Part shown: in pieces, positions 40,420 through 47,959 of the stretch
Position numbering within the stretch: the stretch's first letter is position 1
How the letters are laid out: the number at the start of each line of letters is the position of its first letter
The notes under the pieces: generated by a model
The model's input: only the letters and a program-made list of their open reading frames with translations
Told to the model about the DNA's origin: nothing
Database searches by the model: none
NCBI RefSeq assembly: GCF_021648855.1
Contig: NZ_JAKJHX010000002.1
Span: 10,005 to 74,004, forward strand
From: Tychonema litorale BBK16
GTDB lineage: Bacteria; Cyanobacteriota; Cyanobacteriia; Cyanobacteriales; Microcoleaceae
DNA length: 64,000 nucleotides
Direction of reading: 5' to 3'
Made by a program: the position numbers and the translations under genes

Positions 40420-41946
40420 ATGGCAAAACACACAAAAAAGAGCAAAAAATCGAACAAGTACGCCTACCTATGGACACTTGGTCTATGTTTGAGTTTCCTG
40501 TTAGTTCCAACCATCCAGAAAATCAACTCTCAGCCAGTATTCCCTCCACCCGCACTCATTGCCAACAACGCTAATTTTGGAGCTAACATTCAAAGGACAA
40601 TGAGCTTGCTAGCTAGCAGCACCCCAACGAATCGCAAACCAGTACGAATCCTATTTTACGGCCAATCTATCACCGAACAACAATGGTCACAAGATGTAGC
40701 AAATGACATCAAAAAGCGATTCCCTTATGCAGATTTAACCATTGAAAACCGAGCTCTCGGAGGATTTGCTGCCCCATTGTTGATTCGTCCTAGCGAACAT
40801 GATTTATATCCTTTTTATCCAGACTTGCTAATTTTCCATGTCTACGGCGGAGACCAAGATTACGAGAAAATGATTGCCAATATCCGCCGCCGCACCACTA
40901 GCGAAATACTAATACATTCAGATCACATCGACTGGATTCCAACGGGAAATAATGACGATGCAGATAGCGTCAAAAGATACGAGTGGCACAATACTCATTC
41001 TACTAAATGGCTACCTGAACTTGCAGCTAAATATGGATGCGAAATCGCCGAAGTTCGCGAACCTTGGAGACGGTATTTGCAAGAAAATAAATTGCAACCA
41101 AAACAGCTATTAAGCGACACCATTCACCTCAATGATTGGGGAAACTTTCTCCTAGCAGCCCTCATCAAACCCCACCTGCGATACAATCCAAATTTCCCCA
41201 AAAAACCTGAGCAAGATTTAGTCAAAACCTATACAGTTGGCAGTGATGTCCAGTGGAAAGATGGAAAATTACGGTTAGAATTTGAAGGAAATAGAATAGA
41301 TGCGATCGCAGATCAAGCCCTCAATACCAGTGCAACCCCTGCTAACATTACCATAGACGGCAAAAAACCCTCCAAGTTTCCCGAACTTTATGCCATTACT
41401 CGCCCCAGTCCCACAGTTGGAGTCAGTTGGCCTGCAATTATCCAAGTATCCAATCAGAAACCGCTCATTATTGAAGATTGGAAAGCAGTAATTACTGAGA
41501 TAAATGGCGACGCGACCAAGTTTAAGTTTGACGTATTTGGTTCCAAAACAGGTTACGATGGTAGCGGTACAAACGACCAATTATTTGTCTCAAATTCTGG
41601 CCGTGTTGTTATCGAACCAAGAAACTGGTGGCTGAAAAATTCCTACGAATATTCTAAACAGCCAACACCCAAAGGATTCGAGATTAAATGGCAGATAAAA
41701 CCGATGTTTGTGGACTACTATGTGCCACCACAAATTGCCGATTCAACCCGCGAATATTATACCACATTGGCTCAGAATTTGAGCAACTCCAAACATATTT
41801 TGGAAATCGTTCCTGAAGCTAACGGGAAAGTTCCTATTCAAGCAATTCGAGTCTATCGCCCTCCTTACAAGCCTGAAGCAAAAAATCCCAAAAGCAACCC
41901 AGGGGCGGGCAAGATGCCCAACCCCTACTCCCCACAAGAAACTTAA
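40420..41946 (+). CDS. Exported SGNH/GDSL-type hydrolase
   Basis: A 508-aa protein with a basic N-terminus and one hydrophobic segment (about 14-31, YAYLWTLGLCLSFLLVP), so exported or anchored. The SGNH fold is seen in ILFYGQSITEQQW (nucleophile S83, with Gln in place of the usual Asp of GDS), NRALGGFAAP (block II), HVYGG (block III) and SDTIHLNDWG (block V Asp and His). It may remove or transfer acyl groups on extracellular polysaccharide. The C-terminal ~250 residues are a beta-rich domain of unknown type. The last ~12 codons (GAGKMPNPYSPQET) read through a dispersed repeat, so the ancestral C-terminus has probably been altered. Confidence 0.82.
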   Translation: MAKHTKKSKKSNKYAYLWTLGLCLSFLLVPTIQKINSQPVFPPPALIANNANFGANIQRTMSLLASSTPTNRKPVRILFYGQSITEQQWSQDVANDIKKRFPYADLTIENRALGGFAAPLLIRPSEHDLYPFYPDLLIFHVYGGDQDYEKMIANIRRRTTSEILIHSDHIDWIPTGNNDDADSVKRYEWHNTHSTKWLPELAAKYGCEIAEVREPWRRYLQENKLQPKQLLSDTIHLNDWGNFLLAALIKPHLRYNPNFPKKPEQDLVKTYTVGSDVQWKDGKLRLEFEGNRIDAIADQALNTSATPANITIDGKKPSKFPELYAITRPSPTVGVSWPAIIQVSNQKPLIIEDWKAVITEINGDATKFKFDVFGSKTGYDGSGTNDQLFVSNSGRVVIEPRNWWLKNSYEYSKQPTPKGFEIKWQIKPMFVDYYVPPQIADSTREYYTTLAQNLSNSKHILEIVPEANGKVPIQAIRVYRPPYKPEAKNPKSNPGAGKMPNPYSPQET

Positions 41947-42006
41947 TGTATTGTGGAACAGGCATCCTGCCTGTTTCTAAAAAAGTCAACAGTTAACAGT
42001 TAACAT

Positions 42007-42819
42007 TCAACTTCTAGTAATACCTAACTCATGAAATAGTAACAGTGACAAGAAGAAATCTGCGACAAAAATAAACACCCAAGAAGTCACTACCGCCGCC
42101 GTAGCAGCTTGTCCAACCCCCTTACCTCCCCCCGTCGTAGTCAGTCCCCAACCGCAACCCACAAGCGCAATAATCAATCCAAAAATAAAACTCTTAATCG
42201 CCACAGTTACTAAATCCCAAGGCCCTAAAAAAGTCCGCACCGACTCCAAAAATACTGACGGTTCCAACTCATAAAAAATAGCCGCTACAAACACTCCGCC
42301 CACAATCCCCACCGCCACCGAAAAAATCGTTAATATTGGCAACATTACACAGCAAGCTATCACTCTCGGTACTACCAAATAATCCACCGGATTGGTTCTC
42401 AACATATACAGTGCATCTATTTGTTCCGTCACCTGCATTTCCCCGATTTCCGCTGCAAAGGCTGAACCAACTTGTCCCGCCACAACACCGGCTGTTAAAA
42501 CTGGTGCTAATTCGCGGCAAAATGCCAAAGCAAAAGCACCTCCCACCGCCCCCACTGCCCCAAATCGAATCAATTCTCTGGCTGATTGAATTGTGAAAAT
42601 CATGCCAGCAAAGAAAGCTATTAATAGTACAGCGCGTAAAGAATCTAACCCTACTGTTACTAGGTGTTCCATGATTTTGCGGCGGTCAATTTTGCCGCTG
42701 AGGATTCGCCATAGCACTTGTCCGCCTAGGAACAAGGTGACAGAAAATCTCTGGAACCATCTGTTGTTAAAGGTTTCATCTAAATGATAATCCCGCTTTT
42801 TTTGGTGTTTTTTAACCAA
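42007..42819 (-). CDS. MlaE/Ycf63-family lipid transport permease
   Basis: A 270-aa inner-membrane permease with about five helices. GMIFTIQSARELIRFGAVGA, FALAFCRELAPVLTAGVVAG, GSAFAAEIGEMQVTEQIDAL and ALYMLRTNPVDYLVVPR are the MlaE/TGD1 signature, including the loop that docks to the MlaF-type ATPase. The family moves phospholipids between membranes; in cyanobacteria and plastids the homologue is Ycf63/TGD1. The start is uncertain: the frame opens with TTG 42819 and has no ATG until residue 50, which is inside the conserved part. The ATPase and the MCE protein are not adjacent. Confidence 0.92.
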   Translation of the reverse strand: MVKKHQKKRDYHLDETFNNRWFQRFSVTLFLGGQVLWRILSGKIDRRKIMEHLVTVGLDSLRAVLLIAFFAGMIFTIQSARELIRFGAVGAVGGAFALAFCRELAPVLTAGVVAGQVGSAFAAEIGEMQVTEQIDALYMLRTNPVDYLVVPRVIACCVMLPILTIFSVAVGIVGGVFVAAIFYELEPSVFLESVRTFLGPWDLVTVAIKSFIFGLIIALVGCGWGLTTTGGGKGVGQAATAAVVTSWVFIFVADFFLSLLLFHELGITRS

Positions 42820-42852
42820 TGATTTACATTGTATATTTGAGATTGCTGCACA

Positions 42853-42925
42853 CTACTAACTAATGACTAATGACTAATGACTAATGACTACTAACTAATG
42901 ACTAATGACTACTAACTAATGACTA
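42853..42925. repeat. Heptamer array (TAATGAC)n
   Basis: About nine copies of the 7-mer TAATGAC or its TACTAAC variant in the spacer between the patatin gene and the MlaE-type permease. The same unit is seen at 24559-24595. Confidence 0.9.
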
Positions 42926-42926
42926 A

Positions 42927-43964
42927 TTATTCGGCAAGCAACAAGTCGATAAACTGATCCAATTCTTGATTATGCTTTTCTACTTGTTCCTTACCAATTT
43001 TTAGCAATTGTGATATCTTCGGTTCCGAGGCATCATCGATGGGTAGCGGTTCTTGGTATAAACTCAAATCTGGAGTAATTCTCAAATATTGATTTGGTCT
43101 TTCAATCGCATCAAAAATTTGCATGAGTTGATAATTGACAGTTTCAGCAACTCCTGTCATCAGTATATTAATCAAAGGCTCAAGCCACTCTACTTGACCC
43201 CAGTCTTTCGCTTCTTGGTAGGGATATTTTTTTTGAGCGTCTCCTGTTCCCAAGGATAAGATTACCATTTCTTTTGCGGTTGGGCCTCTATCGGGGCGGT
43301 CGTCGGGAATTCGGAATTTGTGTCTAACTTCTGCATAAGCACAAAGTGCGGGATTGTTGGCGAATACTCCTCCGTCAACTAAAGCGTAGGATTTGTTTGT
43401 CAAAGAGGAGATTTTGGGAATTTCAAAGTAGGAGGGGGCTGCTGATGTGGCTCTGGTTATATCTCTGATAAGATAGTCGTTTTCGACATTTTCTCTAGCA
43501 TCTATTTGATTAAAAAAGTGCGCTTTTCTTCTTTCGATATCGTAACTGGTAATCAAACAAGGTTTCAGCATTTCACTCAGCTTGCAATCTGCAAAGTGTT
43601 CTAAAAAAAATTTTTCTAGGTCAATGCTGGAATATTTTTCATCTACTAAACCGTCTAGAGAGGTAAGTGTTTGCCAAAATGAATTCTTGAAAATATCGCG
43701 ACCACTTTTGATCGAAAAATTTACAGCATCTTGGGCTGACCACAGAGGTCTAGTGGGATTTTTGGGGTCGGGAAATAAGTAAGTGCAAGTTAAGATTCCT
43801 CCTGCACTTGTGCCGGCAATTAAATCAAAGTAGTCAGCTATTTTCGCGTCTGGGTTGCCGCTTTTTTGTTGGAGTTTTTCTTCAATGCTGACTGCAACTT
43901 GTCCGGGGATAATCCCTCTAATGCCGCCTCCATCTATGGATAAAATTCTGGTATATTTAGCCAT
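42927..43964 (-). CDS. Patatin-like phospholipase
   Basis: A 345-aa lipid acyl hydrolase with a Ser-Asp dyad. The oxyanion loop is IDGGGIRGIIPG at residues 10-21, the nucleophile S53 is in GTSAGG, and the aspartate D197 is in ALVDGGVFANNP. It should release fatty acids from membrane lipids. The last six codons lie next to the heptamer array. The sequence resembles the single-domain bacterial patatins, including those used as effectors in CBASS defence, but no cyclase or other defence gene is adjacent, so a housekeeping lipid role is more likely. Confidence 0.92.
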   Translation of the reverse strand: MAKYTRILSIDGGGIRGIIPGQVAVSIEEKLQQKSGNPDAKIADYFDLIAGTSAGGILTCTYLFPDPKNPTRPLWSAQDAVNFSIKSGRDIFKNSFWQTLTSLDGLVDEKYSSIDLEKFFLEHFADCKLSEMLKPCLITSYDIERRKAHFFNQIDARENVENDYLIRDITRATSAAPSYFEIPKISSLTNKSYALVDGGVFANNPALCAYAEVRHKFRIPDDRPDRGPTAKEMVILSLGTGDAQKKYPYQEAKDWGQVEWLEPLINILMTGVAETVNYQLMQIFDAIERPNQYLRITPDLSLYQEPLPIDDASEPKISQLLKIGKEQVEKHNQELDQFIDLLLAE

Positions 43965-43986
43965 AATTATTACCTCAATTTGCTAT

Positions 43987-44616
43987 CTAAAATTTATAAT
44001 CTAAAATCGATTGACTGGCTGTCACCATGTAGCGAAAAATGTATTCGACAATTTCTATGTAATTGTAAGCTGCTGCGGGGGAGTTTGCCCAGACTGTAAC
44101 GCCGTGATCGCGAATTAACAATGCTGGTACTTTCGGGGGCGAAAGGGCGAAGACTTCGCAAATTTCCTGAGCTATTTTTGGCACTGATAAATAATTGGCA
44201 AATAAGGGCATTGACACCTGGGGGTTTTCCTCCCATACTCCTAAACCTTTGAGCATTTCGATCGCAGGTAAGGACACTGCATCTCCCGCCGCTAGCCGAG
44301 AAACTAAGTTGGCTTCGACGGAGTGAACGTGATAGCAAGCTTGGGCTTCTGGAAAACTATTATACACAGCTAGGTGAATGCTGGTTTCTGCGGAAGGGCG
44401 ACTATCTGGATGGGGCTGTTCTAGTATTGCGCCGTCTAAGTTGATTCTGATGAAATCTGTTTCAGTTAATTTTCCTTTTTGGCGGCCGCTAGCAGTGATC
44501 CAAAAACTGCCGTCTTCTAAGCGGGCTGAAAGATTGCCGGCTGTGCCAACCATCCAACCTCGATCGTAAAAATCTTTGGCTGCGACTATTAAGTCTGTTC
44601 TCAAATCAACACTCAT
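43987..44616 (-). CDS. mtnB: Methylthioribulose-1-phosphate dehydratase
   Basis: A 209-aa class II aldolase-fold enzyme of methionine salvage. It begins MSVDLRTDLIVAAKDFYDRG. GTAGNLSARLEDGSFWITAS, the HP motif (YHVHSVEANLVSRL, zinc histidines) and RDHGVTVWANSP (third histidine) are MtnB marks. The downstream part of the same pathway, mtnX, lies 34 bp upstream on the same strand, which supports the assignment. The last six residues (ILDYKF) and stop are formed by a CTAAAAT-type repeat. Confidence 0.93.
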   Translation of the reverse strand: MSVDLRTDLIVAAKDFYDRGWMVGTAGNLSARLEDGSFWITASGRQKGKLTETDFIRINLDGAILEQPHPDSRPSAETSIHLAVYNSFPEAQACYHVHSVEANLVSRLAAGDAVSLPAIEMLKGLGVWEENPQVSMPLFANYLSVPKIAQEICEVFALSPPKVPALLIRDHGVTVWANSPAAAYNYIEIVEYIFRYMVTASQSILDYKF

Positions 44617-44650
44617 TGTTCATAAATCCTCTGTTGTTTAAGGTTTAATT

Positions 44651-45313
44651 TCAGTTCCATTTTTGGGAAAGATTGTCTAGGATGTCAAAGAAATTATCCC
44701 ATTTAGTATAAGGCTTTTGCTGTTCGTCTAGATATTCTGCTAGCCGATCGCGCGCAAAGACAGAGGAAGCCTGCAAAGCCATGTTAAAATCCGTGACCGA
44801 ATCTCCGATCGCTACCTGCTCCTCGGCTGCGTACAGTGCCATTACCCGCACCTTAGACACCAATTCCGTATCCCCCTCAAACGGGGAGTTTACTTGCAAC
44901 CGAGGCCCTGTCGCGTCCACATCTACAGCGTAAATAGCCTTAGCCCGATCGACTAAATCACCTATTACGGTTTCTACCATAATTCGCAAACCACCGGAAA
45001 CTATTACAAAATGCACATTTTTCGTATCCAAAAAATCCAGCAATTCTACTAACCCGGATCGCATCAGCTTGGGGCGGGAAAAGTCGATAATTTCCCCATA
45101 ACATTCCGATGGAATCGACTCCAATAATTGTCGCACTCCCGATCGCAAACTCAGCCTTCCAGCATACATTTCTGGCATTAATTCCGATGACAGTTGTGGT
45201 GCAAAATGCTTGAGCATTGCCACAAAAGTTTCCTCAACTGTAATCGTGCCATCAAAGTCGCAGAATACGACTCGTTTTTGTTGACTGTTGATTGTTGGCT
45301 GTTGACTGTTCAC
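44651..45313 (-). CDS. mtnX: HAD-type 2-hydroxy-3-keto-5-methylthiopentenyl-1-phosphate phosphatase
   Basis: A 220-aa HAD phosphatase of methionine salvage. VVFCDFDGTITVEETFVAML contains the nucleophile aspartate and the acid/base aspartate two residues later; VIVSGGLRIMVE and IGDSVTDFNMAL are motifs II and IV. It lies just upstream of mtnB, and the two steps follow one another in the pathway. The 5' end is peculiar: there is no ATG before the DFDGT motif, and the only start is GTG in a (TGTTGAC)-type heptamer array, so the first ~12 residues (MNSQQPTINSQQK) are repeat-encoded. Confidence 0.87.
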   Translation of the reverse strand: MNSQQPTINSQQKRVVFCDFDGTITVEETFVAMLKHFAPQLSSELMPEMYAGRLSLRSGVRQLLESIPSECYGEIIDFSRPKLMRSGLVELLDFLDTKNVHFVIVSGGLRIMVETVIGDLVDRAKAIYAVDVDATGPRLQVNSPFEGDTELVSKVRVMALYAAEEQVAIGDSVTDFNMALQASSVFARDRLAEYLDEQQKPYTKWDNFFDILDNLSQKWN

Positions 45314-45345
45314 TGTTGACTGTTCACTGTTGGCTGTTTGATTGT
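45280..45345. repeat. Heptamer array (TGTTGAC/TGTTCAC)n at the start of mtnX
   Basis: Nine or so copies of TGTTGAC with TGTTCAC and TGTTGGC variants overlap the beginning of mtnX and run back towards the Crp-family gene. The array probably replaced the original start region of mtnX. Confidence 0.88.
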
Positions 45346-45364
45346 TGTTTTTGACCGATCCCGA

Positions 45365-46117
45365 TTATTCGATCGGTGCTTCTGCGTTGTTCTTTTGACT
45401 TTTTGCCTTGGACGAATTAGGATTAGCTGGCAAACAGATTAAATTATCATCCTCGGTATTAATCAAACCTTTCGATCGCAACTTGCCCATCAGCCTAGTC
45501 ACCGTCACCCGCGTCGAACCGATCGCACTGCCAATTTGAGCATGAGTCAGTGCCCAAGGTAAGCGATAACCGCGAACTACATCTGGTTCCGCTTCACTTA
45601 CGTAAGGTTCCCCAAACTCTTCAATCAACAAAGTCAGAAATCCCAGCAAACGATCGATCGTCCGGCGTTGTCCCAAAGTGCTTAGCCACAGCAGTTTCCG
45701 CTGATGTTGGTAGCGAAACGCATCCAAAATTTCTCTGCGGAAGTGAGGCCAGTTGTCCAAATCGTGCCAGTACATCCACACTACGTGAGTTTGGTCAGCG
45801 TGGGCATAAGCTTGGAGAGTAAACGGCGATTGTGCCACCAGTTCAAAGGGCTGACCGGCTCCAACAAAGCCCAAAAAAGCTTCTTCTGCGGCTTCGCGAG
45901 TTAATTTCGACGATTTTTCAGTGGCGCTGACTTGAGCGCTACCTACGAGCCGCACAGAACCCTTCTGTACTAAATATAGCAGTCCCGGTCTGGCGGGAAT
46001 TCGCTCGTCTTTGTTAAAAGTCCGACAGCGGTAATGTTCCTGGGCCCAGTCTATAATTCGTTGCCAAGTTATAAACGGTCGATCGATCGTCTCTAGAGAT
46101 GTGGAAGTTGATTGCAT
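45365..46117 (-). CDS. Crp/Fnr-family transcription regulator
   Basis: A 250-aa regulator with an N-terminal cyclic-nucleotide-binding-like beta-barrel (about 30-140; IPARPGLLYLVQKGSVRLVG, GFVGAGQPFELV) and a C-terminal winged helix-turn-helix with LTHAQIGSAIGSTRVTVTRL (about 190-210), the usual DNA-recognition part of this family. The C-terminal tail is polar and unordered. It is not NtcA: the NtcA effector residues and recognition helix are different. Ligand and targets are unknown. It is divergent from the ArgRS-like gene, with a 365-bp spacer. Confidence 0.9.
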   Translation of the reverse strand: MQSTSTSLETIDRPFITWQRIIDWAQEHYRCRTFNKDERIPARPGLLYLVQKGSVRLVGSAQVSATEKSSKLTREAAEEAFLGFVGAGQPFELVAQSPFTLQAYAHADQTHVVWMYWHDLDNWPHFRREILDAFRYQHQRKLLWLSTLGQRRTIDRLLGFLTLLIEEFGEPYVSEAEPDVVRGYRLPWALTHAQIGSAIGSTRVTVTRLMGKLRSKGLINTEDDNLICLPANPNSSKAKSQKNNAEAPIE

Positions 46118-46482
46118 GGGTGAGGCTTTAGGATATATTTTACCAGTCAGAAAAACAGCTTGTGCTCAAAGTGCGATACCAAGTGAGATGACTGACACCC
46201 GATCGAGCTTACAATAGCTTAGCTCTGCTTGCTGTTTTCGGTTTTACATAAAAATTTAATGTAACAAAAAATACATCTAAATGGTTGAATTCAGCAAATA
46301 TTTGGTTGTAAAGTATTGTAATTGGGTCAGAAAATGGCAAAAAAGCAGAGTATTTCGATAAAGCCCCGCGTTGTTTAGTGCGATCGGCCAGAATTGTCTC
46401 AGCAGTTTAACGTACAAAAATACTCAAACTGGTAACAGTGAAAGTTTTGAGTTTCGAGTAAAAATTCCCAGAATTAATTGAT
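46118..46482. other. 365-bp divergent promoter region, no gene seen
   Basis: AT-rich spacer between the Crp-family gene and the ArgRS-like gene. I see no ORF with a ribosome-binding site and no strong hairpin. It lacks the repeat families that fill most other spacers, so it may be under constraint as a regulatory region for both genes. Confidence 0.4.
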
Positions 46483-47505
46483 ATGGAAACAGCAAATGAC
46501 TGGCAGTTTGAGGTACTCACAGTCAAAAGTCTGTTGCTATCACGGCTGCAAAGTGCGATCGATCTGAGTGGGAGAGGGCGGGTTTATTTAACCGGTCTGC
46601 AACCCGCTCAGCTACTGGCGAACCCGCCCCTAGAGGCTATTGAGAATGGTGTAATATATCAGATCGATCGGGCTAATATGCCGGAAACTGCTTTGAAACT
46701 AGATGAAATTCCCTTAAATCGGTCTAAGGATAGTCGGGGAGTGGTGTACATTTCGGCGATCGCCCTTAAATTGGCTAAAATTTGGCAACAGACACCACAA
46801 GTAATCGCCACAAAATTGGTCGAAACTCTGAAACCGCTATGCAGCCGAGATTTTGTGATTGCAGTCTCGCCGTCAGGTGTCATTCAGTTTGAATTGACCG
46901 ATATAGCTTTGGCTGTATGGTTGCAGCGGATCCCTGGTTTATCTGTAGGGACACGACAATGTCGTGTCCCTACGGGGATCGATCAATCCGGGGCGTACTT
47001 CATAAATGTGGAATCTGCTGTATCTAATTCTGCTGAGGAGATGCTGTTTCCGATTCAGTACAGCCACGCCCGTTGTTGTTCTCTCCTACGAATGGCTAAT
47101 CGCGATCAATTAATTGCGATCGGCAATCCCGATCCGCCCGCAACACCCCAAATTTGGTCGCTAACAACCCCAAACCCCATACCTTGGCTGGACGACAACA
47201 AAAAGCTGCGATTAGTACATCCAGCAGAATACAATTTAATCTCACAACTACTAACAGTTCTAGACAGTTTAGCCCCTATAATTGAACAGTATAACAATCA
47301 AAAACCAGTCAATTATTTAAAATTAGCCGATAGTTTGAGCGAAGCATTTCAGACTTTTTATAGCCAGTGCCGAATTTGGGGCGAAGTGAAAATAGAAAAC
47401 CCCAAACTCGCCCAAGCCAGACTTGGTTTGATATTAGCAACTCAATCCTTGCTACGATTTATATTAGAACACTTATTGAATGCTGTTGCTCCCTTAGAAC
47501 TTTGA
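46483..47505 (+). CDS. ArgRS-derived protein with DALR anticodon-binding domain
   Basis: A 340-aa protein that corresponds to the C-terminal part of arginyl-tRNA synthetase. FPIQYSHARCCSLLRM near residue 187 matches VQYAHARICSILR of ArgRS, and the region LSEAFQTFYSQCRIWGEV, then QARLGLILATQSLLRFILEH, matches the DALR domain. The catalytic HIGH and KMSKS parts are absent. The frame is interrupted by two dispersed repeats that do not break it: residues about 30-50 (GRGRVYLTGLQPAQLLANPP) and 154-164 (SVGTRQCRVPTG). Cyanobacteria carry such DALR-only proteins; the function is unknown, possibly tRNA binding. Confidence 0.75.
   Translation: METANDWQFEVLTVKSLLLSRLQSAIDLSGRGRVYLTGLQPAQLLANPPLEAIENGVIYQIDRANMPETALKLDEIPLNRSKDSRGVVYISAIALKLAKIWQQTPQVIATKLVETLKPLCSRDFVIAVSPSGVIQFELTDIALAVWLQRIPGLSVGTRQCRVPTGIDQSGAYFINVESAVSNSAEEMLFPIQYSHARCCSLLRMANRDQLIAIGNPDPPATPQIWSLTTPNPIPWLDDNKKLRLVHPAEYNLISQLLTVLDSLAPIIEQYNNQKPVNYLKLADSLSEAFQTFYSQCRIWGEVKIENPKLAQARLGLILATQSLLRFILEHLLNAVAPLEL
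46575..46632. repeat. GGCGGGTTT...AACCCGCCCC repeat inside the ArgRS-like gene
   Basis: AGGGCGGGTTTATTTAACCG at the left and AACCCGCCCCTA at the right form arms of about 11 bp. The same arms border the repeat at 27203-27289 in a spacer. Here it is in frame and adds about 20 residues. Confidence 0.75.
46945..46973. repeat. Perfect palindrome inside the ArgRS-like gene
   Basis: GTAGGGACACGACAATGTCG followed by TGTCCCTAC: 13-bp perfect arms around AAT. It is a diverged member of the GGACACGGCACTGCCGTGTCC family, located in frame in a coding region. Confidence 0.82.
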
Positions 47506-47583
47506 AGAAGTCATTAGTCATAAGTCCGGCAAGGGTTGAAACCCCTGCCTCAATAGGCAAAAGCCCACTTTTCCTGACTCAAC

Positions 47584-47874
47584 CTAGCCGATCAGCAGAA
47601 CATCATCTAATAACAAATCTATGCCTTTGGCTGCTGCTTGAGTTTTGTCTAGAAGTTCTTGTCGTTTCTCCTCTGTTAAGATCAATTTGTACTTAGGGGG
47701 TTTTTCTCCCAACTCAACGCCCGCTGTCAAAAAGTGCCAGCCCAGCGTTGTCTTGCCAGTACCGAGACCGCCCCGCACCAGATAAGAGCGTTGAGGGATC
47801 AGGCCGCCGCCAATCACTTCGTTGAGACCGGTAACTCCTACAGAAAGTCGGTTTTGAGATATTTGTTTGTTCAT
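47584..47874 (-). pseudogene. N-terminal fragment of a KaiC-like ATPase
   Basis: A 96-aa frame. VGVTGLNEVIGGGLIPQRSY and LVRGGLGTGKTTLGWHFLTA match the start of KaiC/RadA-like ATPases, including the P-loop (GLGTGKTT where GPGTGKTT is usual). After about residue 55 the similarity is weak and the frame ends at 96 residues, against more than 400 for a full protein. The Walker B and second domain are lacking. It is more likely a remnant than a functional short gene. It is divergent from glcE. Confidence 0.65.
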
Positions 47875-47959
47875 GTTTTGAATATGGGGCCCGTATTAAT
47901 ATTTAATGGTTTTAGGCAGTGTTTTGATAATTTGTTTTACCGGGCGTCTCATAACCTGA

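Noticed and set aside
42927..43964. Patatin as effector of a CBASS defence system
   Set aside because: No CD-NTase, no CapV-associated genes and no other defence gene is adjacent; neighbours are a lipid permease and methionine salvage.
45365..46117. Crp-family gene as NtcA
   Set aside because: The ligand-binding and recognition-helix sequences do not match NtcA, and there is a polar C-terminal tail that NtcA lacks.
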